Assembly: GCA_964519955.1 (NCBI GenBank) | Contig: CAZFLM010000010.1 | Coordinates: 59,691-123,690 of the forward strand | From: CAZFLM01 sp964519955 | GTDB lineage: Bacteria > Armatimonadota > Chthonomonadetes > Chthonomonadales > CAJBBX01 | Reading direction: 5' to 3' | DNA: 64,000 bases | In this document: positions 33,040 through 42,233 of the stretch, in pieces | Numbering within the stretch: the stretch's first letter is position 1 | Layout: each line of letters starts with the position of its first letter | Notes under the pieces: model-generated | The model's database searches: none | Told to the model about the DNA's origin: nothing | Seen by the model: the letters and a program-made list of their open reading frames with translations, nothing else | Program-made: the position numbers and the translations under genes

Positions 33040-33816
33040 ATGCCGGACCGAATAACGAGACGGGAACTGATCGGGCGCGCGGCGCTTGCCACGAGCGCCA
33101 TTGCCCTGGCCGCGAGCCTCGCCGAGGCGCAGCCGCGCAAGAAGCGCGTGATCGTGTGGTCCGAAGGCACCGTCAAGAACGAGTTCTACCCCAACGACGT
33201 GAACGCCGCCATCGCCGACGCCCTCAAACCGCTCGCGGCAAAGGGCTGGGACATCCGCACGGCCTCCATCAACGAGCCGGACCAGGGCCTGCCCGACGAG
33301 CTTCTGAACAGCGCGACGGTGCTCATCTGGTGGGGCCATCAGCGGCACGGGGACGTGAAGGACGAACTCGTCGACAAGATCGTCAAGCGCGTCAAGGAAG
33401 AGGGCATGGGCTTCTTCGCCAGCCATTCCTCCCACTTCGCCAAGCCTTTCCAGCGAGTGATCGGCGACTCCGGCGCGTGGAATGGCGGCTACGCGGACGA
33501 CGGCACCAAGCTCGCGGTCGAGATCGCGCTGCCGAAGCACCCCATATGCCGGGGCGTGAAGCCATTCATACTGCCCAAGGAGGAGCGCTACTCGGAGCCG
33601 TTCCAGGTTCCCGAGCCGGAGGCGGTACCCCTCACCGGCGTGTGGACCCGCCCCGACGGCGGCACCGAGAAGGTGCGCCAGGGCCTCTGCTGGACGCGTG
33701 GCAAGGGCCGCGTCTTCTACTTCCAGGTCGGCCACGAGGCCTACCCGATCTACCTGCAAGAGCCGGTGAAGCAGGTCTTCCGCAACGCGGTGCTCTGGCT
33801 GGCCGGCGGGAGATAG
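33040..33816 (+). CDS. Tat-exported ThuA-domain protein
   Basis: The 258-residue protein begins with a twin-arginine signal (RITRRELIGRAALATSAIAL ending AEA). The ThuA-like glutamine-amidotransferase-type fold follows: KKRVIVWSEGTVKNEF, ATVLIWWGHQRHGDVKDELV, EGMGFFASHSSHFAKPF, and a C-terminal GRVFYFQVGHEAYP. ThuA proteins accompany sugar utilisation loci; some act with 3-keto-glycoside pathways. The DUF1080 gene next to it, convergent, belongs to the same kind of pathway. GGAGAG lies before ATG 33040. Confidence 0.85.
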   Translation: MPDRITRRELIGRAALATSAIALAASLAEAQPRKKRVIVWSEGTVKNEFYPNDVNAAIADALKPLAAKGWDIRTASINEPDQGLPDELLNSATVLIWWGHQRHGDVKDELVDKIVKRVKEEGMGFFASHSSHFAKPFQRVIGDSGAWNGGYADDGTKLAVEIALPKHPICRGVKPFILPKEERYSEPFQVPEPEAVPLTGVWTRPDGGTEKVRQGLCWTRGKGRVFYFQVGHEAYPIYLQEPVKQVFRNAVLWLAGGR

Positions 33817-33838
33817 GCAGCGGAAGAAGCAAGGAGAA

Positions 33839-33900
33839 GGGCAAAGCAATCGCGCCATACGCAGTGCCGTCACCAGGCCGCGCACGCGATTGCTTTGCCC
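33839..33900. terminator. Large inverted repeat between convergent genes
   Basis: GGGCAAAGCAATCGCG (33839-33854) and its exact complement CGCGATTGCTTTGCCC (33885-33900) form a perfect 16-base stem with a 30-base loop. It lies between the ThuA and DUF1080 stops, so it could end both transcripts. There is no T-run of note. Confidence 0.55.
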
Positions 33901-33949
33901 CCACTACACCCACGCCCCTCGCCGCACTGACCACTTGCCACTTGCCCCC

Positions 33950-35224
33950 TTACTTCGCCCCGATCTCCCGCACGAACACGTTCTTGAACCACACCTTCGT
34001 GCCGCCGTTCCTGAGCTGGATCGGGCCGGTCGCCGCGATGGGCTGCTGCGTATTCCAGTAGTTGTCGGGCTTCACGGAGTTCACCACCAGCCGGTTGTTC
34101 ACGAACACCGTCGCCCTGTCGCCGACCATCAGGATGCGGAAGCGGTTCCACTGGCCCGGCGGGTTGTCGGCCTTCTCGGAGGGTATGTTCGGGTTCGTCA
34201 CGTTGTTGTGCAGTCCGCCGGAGCCGATCGGGTTGTCGCAGATCTGCACCTGCGGCATGCCGCGCAGGTCGATGCCGCTCTCCCCGCCGGGCTCGATCCG
34301 CCAGTCGACGAGCATCTCGAAGTCGCCGTAGTCGAGCACCGTGCCCAGGCCCCCCTGCTTGCCGTCGTACGCGAGGCAGCCGTCCTTAACAGCCCAGTGC
34401 TTCCGGGCCTCTGTCGTCGCCTTGCGGACGGCGGATGCCAGGTCCTCCGGGGCCATCGCGTAGAGCGTCGGCGGGTCCGCGACGACGGCCTGCCACCCCT
34501 TCAGCGTCTTTCCATCGAACAGCGCGGTGAACCCGGGCGGCGGGACGTTGTCCTTCACCGGCTTGCTCAGCTCCTTCACCCAGACGTTGCGGAACGAGAC
34601 GGTGGCCGGCTCGTGGCCGAGGAACCCAAGGCGCCCCCGATCGCGCCAGATGGCAGGGTGGTCGCGGAAGATGGCGGGATCGGTGATCTGGTTGAGGTCC
34701 GCATCGACCACCACCTGGCCGTTCAGCTTGATCCGGATCTGCCGCCCAACGAGCGTGATCTCCTCCTGATTCCACGCGCCGGCATGGCGCACCACGCCCC
34801 GCTCCGGTGGGATGAACTTGTAGACGCCGCAGCAATACTGGCCCGGCTCCAGGTTGGCGTACATCGGGTCGTAGTCGTCGAGGATCTGGATCTCCTGGCC
34901 GCCCACGTACGAACCGCCGCCCTCGCCGGTCGCGCGGATGCTGACGCCGCTGTTGCCGCCCTTGTCGCACCTGAACTCGAAGCGGAACACGAAGTCGCCG
35001 AACTCCCGCTCCGTGTACAGCTCGCCGTAGCCGCCGTTCGCCGGGCACACCAGCAGGCCGTCCTTCACCACGAAGCCCGGCTCGCCGCCGCCCACCTTCT
35101 TCCATCCGGCCAGGCTCTTCCCGTCGAAGAGCTGCTGCCAGCCCGGGCCCTGGGCCAGGGCCGAGGGGGCCGCATGGGCCAGGACAAACGCCAGAACCAA
35201 CAGCCGCCATCCGCGCGCACGCAT
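33950..35224 (-). CDS. Secreted double DUF1080 (3-keto-disaccharide hydrolase-like) protein
   Basis: The 424-residue protein has a signal peptide (RLLVLAFVLAHAAPSALAQ) and two concanavalin-like DUF1080 domains. The first (about 28-215) has LFDGKSLAGWKKVG, GGNSGVSIRATG and NQEEITLVGRQIRIKLNG. The second (about 228-424) has LFDGKTLKGWQAVV, GGESGIDLRGMPQVQICD, PPGQWNRFRILMVGDRATVF and GPIQLRNGG. This family hydrolyses 3-keto-glycosides after C3 oxidation by a Gfo/Idh/MocA-type enzyme. Both domains retain the full pattern. Confidence 0.87.
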   Translation of the reverse strand: MRARGWRLLVLAFVLAHAAPSALAQGPGWQQLFDGKSLAGWKKVGGGEPGFVVKDGLLVCPANGGYGELYTEREFGDFVFRFEFRCDKGGNSGVSIRATGEGGGSYVGGQEIQILDDYDPMYANLEPGQYCCGVYKFIPPERGVVRHAGAWNQEEITLVGRQIRIKLNGQVVVDADLNQITDPAIFRDHPAIWRDRGRLGFLGHEPATVSFRNVWVKELSKPVKDNVPPPGFTALFDGKTLKGWQAVVADPPTLYAMAPEDLASAVRKATTEARKHWAVKDGCLAYDGKQGGLGTVLDYGDFEMLVDWRIEPGGESGIDLRGMPQVQICDNPIGSGGLHNNVTNPNIPSEKADNPPGQWNRFRILMVGDRATVFVNNRLVVNSVKPDNYWNTQQPIAATGPIQLRNGGTKVWFKNVFVREIGAK

Positions 35225-35412
35225 CGTCTCTCACCTCACTCGTCGGTCGTTCCGGCCTCCAGTTCCCCCGCGGGCGTTCGGGTTCCTCCCCACCACGGGC
35301 CGGTCGGCGAGAACGGCGATGTCGGAGCGGCGGCAGGAATCGGGACCGGTTGCGGCTCAAAGTCACCCCGGCGCCCGATCTGAGCGCGCCGACCATCGAA
35401 AGGTGTTCCGCT

Positions 35413-37959
35413 ATGCGACCTATCACGCTCTCCCTCGCGGCACTCGCGCTGCTGCTGGCGATGCCCATCGCGCATGCCCAGACGAAGCTGCGCCCGCCCG
35501 CCGTGCCGCTCGTTACGCATGATCCGTACTTCAGCATCTGGTCGTGCGCAGACAACCTGACCGACGAGGCGACGCGCCACTGGACCCGGGCCAAGCACCC
35601 GCTCACCTGCCTCATCCGCGTCGACGAGATGGTCTGCCGCGTGATGGGCGATGAGCCGAAGGATCTGCCTGCGCTGGGGCAGACCGGCTTGACGCTCCTG
35701 CCGACGCGCACCATCTACACGTTCGTCGGCAAGCAGATCGCACTCACGCTCACGTTCACGACGCCGGCGCTGCCCGATGACCTGGAAGTGATGGCGCGGC
35801 CGGTAACCTACGTCACGTGGAACGTCAAGGCGACCGATCGCAAGGAACATGCGGTCTCCGTGTTCCTGGGCGCCGGCTATGAGCTGGCCGTCCACTCGCC
35901 CGAGCAGCGCGTGGTGACCGAGACTGGCAGCGCCGGCGCGCTGACCACCGTGCGCGTCGGGACGGAGGACCAGCCTGTCCTCGAGCGGTCGGGCGACGAT
36001 GCGCGCATCGACTGGGGCTACGCCTATCTCGCGGCGCCAGCGCGCGACGCAGCGGCATCGTCCGCCGAGCGGGCGTCGCTCATCGAGCGGTTCGTGTCGG
36101 CGCGCAAGAGCCCACAGGGGCCGCCCACCGCCAGCCAGTCCATCGCGCTCACGATCCAGATGGGGCGGGTCGAGAGCGAGCCCGTCGAGCGCTTCGCCAT
36201 GGTCGCGTACGACGACATCTACGCGATGAACTACTTCGGCAGGAACCTGCGCGCCTACTGGCGGCGCGGCGGGCAGTCGTTCCCGGCCATGCTCGAGGAC
36301 GCGGCGCGCCAGTACACCGCGCTGCGCTCGCGGTGCATCGCGTTCGACGCAGCACTCCTGGCCGACATCCGCAAGGTGGGCGGGGAGAAGTACGCCGACC
36401 TCTGCTGCCTCGCCTACCGCCAGGCAATCGCCGCCTGCAAGCTCGCTGCCGACGACAACGGGATGCCGATGCTCTTCCCCAAGGAGAACACGAGCAACGG
36501 CTGCGTCGCCACCGTCGACGTCATCTTCCCGATGGACCCGCTGTTCATCCTCATCAGCCCGGCGCTGGCCAAGGCCTCACTCGCCCCCGTGCTGGCCTAC
36601 ACCGCCTCGCCGCTCTGGAAGTTCCGCTATGCGCCGCACGATCTGGGCACCTACCCGCAGGCCACCCGGCAGGTCTACGGCAGCGAGGACCCGGAGCACG
36701 AGGGCGACCGCATGCCCGTCGAGGAGAGCGGCAACATGATCATCCTCCTCGCGGCGATCGCGCAAGAGGAGGGCAACGCCGACTTCGCCTCGCAGTACTG
36801 GCCGCAGGTCACGCAGTGGGCCAAGTACCTCGAGGAGAAGGGATTCGACCCCGCGAACCAGCTCTGCACCGACGACTTCACCGGCCACCTGGCGCACAAC
36901 GCGAACCTGTCCGTGAAGGCGATCATGGCGCTGGCCTGCTACGGCAAGCTGTGCGGCATGCGCGGTGACGCCGATGCGCAGAAGCGCTACCTGGAGATGG
37001 CCCGCGACATGGCGAAGAAGTGGGTCGCGGCGGCGGACGACGGCGACCACTTCCGCCTCGCGTTCGACAAGCCCGGCACGTGGAGCCAGAAGTACAACAT
37101 GGTCTGGGATCGCCTGCTCGGCCTGGACGTGTTCCCGAAGGAGGTCGTGCAGAAGGAGTTCGCCTTCTACCTGAAGATGAAGGACCGCTACGGGCTCCCG
37201 CTCGACAACCGCCAGCACTACGCCAAGGCGGACTGGGCGATCTGGACGGCCACGCTCGCCGAGAACCCGGCCGACTTCCAGGCCCTGGCCGACCCGGTGC
37301 TGGACTACTACAACGTGACGCCGGACAGGAACCCGATGACCGACCTCTACTGGACCAAGGAGGGCAAGGAGGTCGCCATGCACGCTCGGCCCGTGGTCGG
37401 CGGCGTGTTCATCCGGATGCTCTCCGATGCGGCGATGTGGAAGAGATGGGCCGGCAAGGGGAAGAACGTGACCGGCCAGTGGGCGCCGATCCCCGAGCCG
37501 CCGACGGTGAGCGAGGTAGTCCCCACTTCGGAGAGGGCGCCGATCGAGTGGCGCTACACGACGGCGAAGCCCGCCGACGACTGGTTCGCGCCTGCGTTCG
37601 ACGACTCGGCGTGGAAAGCGGGTCCGGGCGGGTTCGGCGCCAAGGGCACGCCGGGCGCGGCCATCGGCACCGAGTGGACGACGCCGGACATCTGGCTGCG
37701 CCGCACCTTCGAGATGCCGGCCGGCACGTTCAAGAACCTACAACTCAGCGTGTACCACGACGAGGACGTCGAGGTGTACGTCAACGGGGTGCTCGCGGGC
37801 CGGGCGAGCGGGTTCGTGACGCGGTACACCTACCTCGCGATCCGCCCGGCCGCGCTTGCCACGCTGAAGCCCGGCAAGAACACGATCGCGGTCCACTGCC
37901 GCCAGACCGCCGGCGGACAGGGCGTCGACGTGGGCCTGGTGGACGTCGAGGTGAAGTAG
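35413..37959 (+). CDS. Secreted glutaminase-A-family protein with C-terminal jelly-roll
   Basis: The 848-residue protein has a signal peptide (MRPITLSLAALALLLAMPIAHA). It then shows the successive domains of the GtaA-like glutaminase family: an N-terminal VPLVTHDPYFSIWSCADNLT, a beta-sandwich to about 300, and an alpha/alpha-toroid with FPKENTSNGCVATVDVIFP, EESGNMIILLAAIA and NLSVKAIMALACYG to about 690. An added jelly-roll (about 715-848) with WLRRTFEMPAG and YHDEDVEVYVNGVLAG resembles beta-galactosidase sugar-binding modules. Bacterial relatives are common in glycan-degrading phyla and their substrate is unproven. Confidence 0.85.
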   Translation: MRPITLSLAALALLLAMPIAHAQTKLRPPAVPLVTHDPYFSIWSCADNLTDEATRHWTRAKHPLTCLIRVDEMVCRVMGDEPKDLPALGQTGLTLLPTRTIYTFVGKQIALTLTFTTPALPDDLEVMARPVTYVTWNVKATDRKEHAVSVFLGAGYELAVHSPEQRVVTETGSAGALTTVRVGTEDQPVLERSGDDARIDWGYAYLAAPARDAAASSAERASLIERFVSARKSPQGPPTASQSIALTIQMGRVESEPVERFAMVAYDDIYAMNYFGRNLRAYWRRGGQSFPAMLEDAARQYTALRSRCIAFDAALLADIRKVGGEKYADLCCLAYRQAIAACKLAADDNGMPMLFPKENTSNGCVATVDVIFPMDPLFILISPALAKASLAPVLAYTASPLWKFRYAPHDLGTYPQATRQVYGSEDPEHEGDRMPVEESGNMIILLAAIAQEEGNADFASQYWPQVTQWAKYLEEKGFDPANQLCTDDFTGHLAHNANLSVKAIMALACYGKLCGMRGDADAQKRYLEMARDMAKKWVAAADDGDHFRLAFDKPGTWSQKYNMVWDRLLGLDVFPKEVVQKEFAFYLKMKDRYGLPLDNRQHYAKADWAIWTATLAENPADFQALADPVLDYYNVTPDRNPMTDLYWTKEGKEVAMHARPVVGGVFIRMLSDAAMWKRWAGKGKNVTGQWAPIPEPPTVSEVVPTSERAPIEWRYTTAKPADDWFAPAFDDSAWKAGPGGFGAKGTPGAAIGTEWTTPDIWLRRTFEMPAGTFKNLQLSVYHDEDVEVYVNGVLAGRASGFVTRYTYLAIRPAALATLKPGKNTIAVHCRQTAGGQGVDVGLVDVEVK

Positions 37960-37977
37960 GCCGGGAGGCTTGAGGAA

Positions 37978-38016
37978 GGCACGAGAGGCACGCCTGCACG
38001 GCGCGCCTCTCGTGCC
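37978..38016. terminator. Hairpin between convergent genes
   Basis: GGCACGAGAGGC (37978-37989) pairs with GCCTCTCGTGCC (38005-38016) as a perfect 12-base stem. It lies 19 bases after the glutaminase-like stop and 20 before the end of the convergent CxxCH gene. Likely a bidirectional terminator. Confidence 0.6.
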
Positions 38017-38035
38017 GCACTGCACGGTGGTGCGG

Positions 38036-38410
38036 CTACTTCCTCGGCTTGGCTGGCTTCGGCGCCTTGACCGGCTTGCTGGCGGGATCGCCGGGCAGCG
38101 TGTCGGCCTTGATCTCTGCCTCGTTGGTGGCGCCGTCCTTGTCGGAGTCCAGCTTGGCGATCGCCTTCCAGACGTCGGCGTTGAACGTCTGAACGCCCTT
38201 CGCATCCATCGCCTTCTCAACGTCCTTGCCGAACGGATTGCGGACAGGTGGACGGCCGGCGTGGCAGAGGGCGCATTGCGCCTGGGCGATCTTCGACGAG
38301 TCCCTGATCTTCAGCGTGCTGAGGAACGACGAGCGGATGCCGGGCTTTGCCCAGGCTGCGACCGCAACCAGCGCGAGCGCCGAGACGATGAAGGCGTACC
38401 GAACGTTCAT
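38036..38410 (-). CDS. Exported small protein with CxxCH and EF-hand motifs
   Basis: The 124-residue protein has a signal peptide (MNVRYAFIVSALALVAVAAWA), a single heme-attachment-like CALCH at residues 46-50, and a canonical 12-residue EF-hand loop at 88-99 (DSDKDGATNEAE with acidic ends). A Lys/Pro-rich tail follows (KPVKAPKPAKPRK). It could be a calcium-binding mono-heme cytochrome-like protein or a cell-surface dockerin-like domain. GGAGG six bases upstream supports ATG 38410 over an upstream ATG. Confidence 0.65.
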   Translation of the reverse strand: MNVRYAFIVSALALVAVAAWAKPGIRSSFLSTLKIRDSSKIAQAQCALCHAGRPPVRNPFGKDVEKAMDAKGVQTFNADVWKAIAKLDSDKDGATNEAEIKADTLPGDPASKPVKAPKPAKPRK

Positions 38411-38534
38411 TGCCGTCCTCCTTCTCATCGAAAGTGCGGGGGCGTCAGGCTATTGTGGCACGCGACGCGCATCGTTGCCATCGATGTGGTCCGCCAGGGG
38501 CCGAAGCTGGGCGCGAGCGGGCCAGACATGACGA

Positions 38535-38565
38535 AGGGCGCCCCCAATGCCGCAGGGCGCCCCCA
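38535..38565 (-). terminator. Possible terminator of the PEP-CTERM gene
   Basis: AGGGCGCCCCCA occurs twice (38535-38546 and 38554-38565). Each copy contains the self-complementary GGGCGCCC, so the two can pair as an eight-base stem. It lies 27 bases after the PEP-CTERM stop on the minus strand. Confidence 0.45.
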
Positions 38566-38591
38566 TCTGTCGTCAGGTGGTCGCGGCTCGC

Positions 38592-39320
38592 CTACCGGCG
38601 GCGGCGCAGGAGGGTGCCGGCGAGACCAGCGCCGACCAGGAGCGCGAGGCACGACGGCTCCGGCACGTCCGCGGTCCCCTTGCTCTCGACCACGTAGTTG
38701 TGCACGAGCATCTCGCGGTTGGTGCCCATACCCATGCCGACGCCGGTGCCGAGGGTCAGCCCCGAGACGCCGGTGACGCCGTAAGTCTGCTCCCAGGTGC
38801 CGTCGAAGTTGCTGTCGATTCCGAGCCAGATCGTGTCGGCGTCGGACATCCAGGTGCCGATGACACCGGACACGAACCAGTTGTCGCCGAGGTCGATCAT
38901 CCCAGGGCCGATCGGCGTGGCCGACTGGTCGGAACCGTAGAAGAACCCGATCGCGTTGTAGACGTAGTTGTCCACATGCGCCACGCCGACCGACAGGCAG
39001 TGATCCTCGTCGAGATAGCCATAGACCATCGAGGCGTAGGCGTACGACGCGCCGGGCTGCGACACGATCATGCTGAGCGACGCATCGGTGTAGTCGACGG
39101 ACACGCCGTTCACGATGGCCAGGTTCGTCTGGTCGAGCACCATCGGCGTGGCGCCGCCGGCGATGCCCATCTGGCCGTTCACCTGGGTCCAAGCCGAGCC
39201 GAGGTCGCCACTGTCCGGGCGGCTGAAGTCGTCGCTGAAGATGACGTCGGCCTTCGCGACGCCGGATGCGAGCGTGATGCAGAGACCAACCAGCGCAGCA
39301 CCATACCAACGATTGCGCAT
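38592..39320 (-). CDS. PEP-CTERM sorting-domain protein 1
   Basis: The 242-residue protein has a signal peptide (RWYGAALVGLCITLASGVAKA) and a lectin/LamG-like beta domain (VIFSDDFSRPDSGDLGSAW opening). The C-terminus is VPEPSCLALLVGAGLAGTLL then RRRR, the PEP-CTERM signal recognised by exosortase. It should be exported and cleaved at the membrane, and is often linked to exopolysaccharide. GGAAGGAG lies before the ATG. No exosortase gene is in the window. Confidence 0.88.
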   Translation of the reverse strand: MRNRWYGAALVGLCITLASGVAKADVIFSDDFSRPDSGDLGSAWTQVNGQMGIAGGATPMVLDQTNLAIVNGVSVDYTDASLSMIVSQPGASYAYASMVYGYLDEDHCLSVGVAHVDNYVYNAIGFFYGSDQSATPIGPGMIDLGDNWFVSGVIGTWMSDADTIWLGIDSNFDGTWEQTYGVTGVSGLTLGTGVGMGMGTNREMLVHNYVVESKGTADVPEPSCLALLVGAGLAGTLLRRRR

Positions 39321-39516
39321 ACCATACTCCTTCCAAGCTGGCGGGGGCGGAGCCGCGTCCAGACGGCCTGGCCGGTGTCGCTCCGCAACTCGACTGCCGC
39401 AACGACGCCCGATGGCGCCGCTGGCAGTCCGGTGATGCATTGATGCACGAACCGTGCCAGGCGTGCGAGCAACAGCAAGACCGTCATTAGGACCAGGGCC
39501 ACCAAGGAGCCGAACC

Positions 39517-40710
39517 GTGGAGCGTCTCATCGTCATCGCCGCCGCACTCGCCATCCCGCTGCTGCTGATGGCTCCCGCCGCCAGCGCGCAGCCGCGTCCC
39601 AAGCGCCTGACCGAGCCGGAGCGCTTCAACTACGCCATCGGGACGCAGACCATCGGCGCAGCCTACCAGTTCACGAAGGAACCGCTGCTCGTCGAGACCG
39701 CCCAGGCCATCCTCGACATGGGCTCGAACACGCTGAAGTTCGCGATGAAGCCCGAGTACTTCGGCGGGCGCGGCGCCAACACGACGCAGCGTGACCCGCA
39801 GATCACCTCGCTCACCGAACTCGCCCGCGACGAGCCGGCGCACCGGCACGTCCTGGACATGCCCTTCGCGAACTACATCATCTGGATCTACCCGTTCAAC
39901 TCTGGGTGGTGGGACAAGGGGCTCTCGGCGACGGACAGCGACAAGCTCTACCGCGAGGTCTACGACCTGACGCGCCACCTGCTGAAGACCTACAGCGGCA
40001 CGGGCAAGGCGTTCTACCTGGGCCACTGGGAGGGCGACTGGCACCTGCGCCGCGGCTACGACACCAAGACCGACGACAGCATCACGCCCGAAGCGATCCA
40101 GGGCATGATCGACTGGCTGAACACGCGCCAGAAGGCCGTCGACGACGCGAAACGCGACACGCGGCACCGCGACGTCCAGGTGTACCACTACGTGGAGGTG
40201 AACCTGGTCCGCATCGCAATGCAGGGGCGCAGGTCGGCAACGAACGACGTGCTGCCCAAGACGAACATCGACTTCGTCTCCTACTCCAGCTACGACAGCG
40301 GCCTCGACCTGAAGCCCGCTCTGGACTACATCGAGTCGAAGCTGCCCCCGAAGCGCGGCATCCCCGGCAAGCGCGTGTTCATCGGCGAGTACGGCTTCCC
40401 CGCGGAGGGCCACTCGCCGGCGGAGCAGGACGCGCTGGCCCGCAAGGTGATGCGCGCCGGGCTGGAGTGGGGATGCCCGTTCGTGCTCTACTGGGAGATG
40501 TACAACAACGAGGTGACGCCGGAGGGCAAGCAGCGCGGCTTCTGGCTCATCGACGAAAAGGGCGCGAAGACCCCGCTCTACGAAACGCACCGCGGCCTCT
40601 ACGACTGGGCCCGCCACTACGTGGCCGACTACGTGAAGCAGCACCGCCGCGCGCCGGCGTTCGACGAGTACCGCAAGGCGGCGGCGGCGCGGCTCGCCGA
40701 GGGCCGCTAG
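39517..40710 (+). CDS. Secreted TIM-barrel glycosidase-like protein
   Basis: The 397-residue protein starts with GTG (AAGGAG seven bases upstream) and has a signal peptide (RLIVIAAALAIPLLLMAPAASA). It shows barrel-like segments: DMGSNTLKFAMKPEYFGG, FYLGHWEGDWHLRRGYD, VYHYVEVNLVRIAM, DFVSYSSYDSG and KRVFIGEYGFPAEGHSP. The last has the Glu placed like a clan-A nucleophile, and HWEGD may hold the acid/base. No named family is recognised. Substrate unknown. Confidence 0.65.
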   Translation: MERLIVIAAALAIPLLLMAPAASAQPRPKRLTEPERFNYAIGTQTIGAAYQFTKEPLLVETAQAILDMGSNTLKFAMKPEYFGGRGANTTQRDPQITSLTELARDEPAHRHVLDMPFANYIIWIYPFNSGWWDKGLSATDSDKLYREVYDLTRHLLKTYSGTGKAFYLGHWEGDWHLRRGYDTKTDDSITPEAIQGMIDWLNTRQKAVDDAKRDTRHRDVQVYHYVEVNLVRIAMQGRRSATNDVLPKTNIDFVSYSSYDSGLDLKPALDYIESKLPPKRGIPGKRVFIGEYGFPAEGHSPAEQDALARKVMRAGLEWGCPFVLYWEMYNNEVTPEGKQRGFWLIDEKGAKTPLYETHRGLYDWARHYVADYVKQHRRAPAFDEYRKAAAARLAEGR

Positions 40711-41057
40711 CCTGAGCCATTCGTTAGTGGCACCCTTCGGCGGGCTCAGGGCAGGCTCTGGCCCATCGCACCACTGCACTCGTGCGCGATCCAGGCTAGT
40801 CCTGCCAAGAAGGAGGGGCAGTCCGCCCCGGCCGGGGGAACGGACTGCCCAATGGGGGTACTGCAGGAGATGGAGCGCTCGCCGAGGTTGCCCGCGGCAT
40901 GCGCGACCCCGTGGGGCCACGCGCTGTCGGCACGCCAGGACGGCCTGCTGGTACTGATCCGCAGTCTCCACGGCGTGCGTCAACCACCATTGTGCGCCCC
41001 CAAGGTTCAGGTTGGCTTAACGTCCGGTGAACGTTCGGTTATGGCGCAGGCGGCTCC
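40711..41057. other. Intergenic region with repeat copy D and a strong hairpin
   Basis: Positions 40735-40800 hold a degenerate copy (D) of the 3'-end repeat, ending GATCCAGGCTAG like copy C. A hairpin follows at 40817-40851. The remaining ~200 bases before the convergent rtcB stop contain short open frames on both strands but none with a convincing ribosome site or protein pattern. A structured RNA is possible but no family is recognised. Confidence 0.5.
40817..40851. terminator. Strong hairpin downstream of the glycosidase-like gene
   Basis: GGGCAGTCCG (40817-40826) pairs perfectly with CGGACTGCCC (40842-40851); the loop itself contains CCCCGGCCGGGG. Probably part of a terminator for the convergent genes, though it is 107 bases past the plus-strand stop and has no T-run. 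Confidence 0.5.
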
Positions 41058-42233
41058 TCAGTCCTTGTACGGATCGACCTCGTTCTCGCCGGCCATCGCC
41101 ACGCCGAGCGGCTTCAGCGTGTGCAGGATGCGCACGGTATCGCCGTGGGCGGCCAGCACCTCGGGCAGGCGCTTGTAGCAGTGCGGCGACTCGTCCGTGC
41201 CCGCGCCGCGCAGCTCCACGCCCACGGAGCGCACCCACTCGTTCATCATCTCGCGGCTCACCTTGCCGGGCGACTTCACCTCGCGCGTGCGGTAGTCGAT
41301 CTTGCCTCGCGCCTCGGTCCGGCTCATCACCCGCCCGGCGCCATGCACCGTCGAGAACAGGGCCGAGCGCGAGCGTTCGGTGTCCACACCCTCCAGGATC
41401 ACCGAGATGTCGCCCATCGACCCGCCCACGAAGCCCCTCTGGCCCGGGAACGCCGGCGTGGCGCCCTTGCGGATGACCCACAGATTGCGGCCGCCGTGCT
41501 CCTCCAGCCACGCGAAGTTGTGGTGGTTGTGCACCTCTTCGGCGATGTGCGCGCCGAGGATGGACGCCACCCTCTCGCACACCCAGTCGCGCCCGGCGTA
41601 GGCGTAGCGCCCCGCCAGCGCCATGCACTGCAGGTAGTCCTCGCCCAGCGGCGAGTCGGCCGGCAGCACGAGCGGGTCCACGTCCATACCGTCCTTGGCG
41701 CCGCCCTGCTTCAGAAAGTAGGACGCCGCCTTGTGGCCCAGGCCGCGCGAGCCGAAGTGTACGCCGATCCAGATGCGCTCCTGCTCGTCCTCCAGGATGT
41801 CCACGTAGTGGTTGCCCGAGCCGATCGTGCCGAGCTGGTTCTGCGCCATCTGCTTCATCGACTTCATCGGCTGCAGCTTCCAGGTCGGATCGTCGAACAG
41901 CTCGTGGTCCACCCGCTCGTGGTTGTTCAGGCCGATGCCGAAGGACAGCGACGCCCAGACGTCGTCCATGATCGATCGGATGCTGGCTCGCACGTCGGCC
42001 GATAGCGCGTCGGTCAGCACGGCCTTGTTGCCGCACGCGATGTCGAAGCCGACGCCCGACGGGCTGATGTGGCCGTCGTAGGCCAGCACGCCGCCGATCG
42101 GCACGGCGTAGCCCTTGTGGCCGTCCGCGCACAGCGCCGCGCCCACCACCGCCTCGTGCGAAGCGGAGCGCTCGATCTGGGTGAGCGTGGGCGCCTCATG
42201 CGCCCCAAACGTCACGATGTCCTTCGTTTCCAC
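41058..42233 (-). CDS. rtcB: RNA-splicing ligase RtcB
   Basis: The 391-residue protein has the complete RtcB signature set: DGHKGYAVPIGGVLAY, DIACGNK with metal-binding Cys67, GSGNHYVD (His142), HFGSRGLGH (His159), EVHNHHNFAW, RKGATPAFPGQRGF and the guanylation motif HGAGR with His297. It joins 2',3'-cyclic phosphate or 3'-phosphate RNA ends to 5'-OH ends using GTP and Mn2+. The start is a GTG with AAAGGA upstream. No Archease or RtcR gene is adjacent. A very stable hairpin sits 66 bases upstream. Confidence 0.93.
   Translation of the reverse strand: METKDIVTFGAHEAPTLTQIERSASHEAVVGAALCADGHKGYAVPIGGVLAYDGHISPSGVGFDIACGNKAVLTDALSADVRASIRSIMDDVWASLSFGIGLNNHERVDHELFDDPTWKLQPMKSMKQMAQNQLGTIGSGNHYVDILEDEQERIWIGVHFGSRGLGHKAASYFLKQGGAKDGMDVDPLVLPADSPLGEDYLQCMALAGRYAYAGRDWVCERVASILGAHIAEEVHNHHNFAWLEEHGGRNLWVIRKGATPAFPGQRGFVGGSMGDISVILEGVDTERSRSALFSTVHGAGRVMSRTEARGKIDYRTREVKSPGKVSREMMNEWVRSVGVELRGAGTDESPHCYKRLPEVLAAHGDTVRILHTLKPLGVAMAGENEVDPYKD

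Noticed and set aside
39487..40983. A 498-codon minus-strand frame opposite the glycosidase-like gene
   Set aside because: Most of it is antisense. The first ~20 residues (MTHAVETADQYQQAVLACRQ) looked plausible but have no ribosome site or extension.
40852..41178. Plus-strand 108-codon frame between the hairpin and rtcB
   Set aside because: It overlaps the 3' end of rtcB on the other strand and lacks a ribosome site and protein-like pattern.
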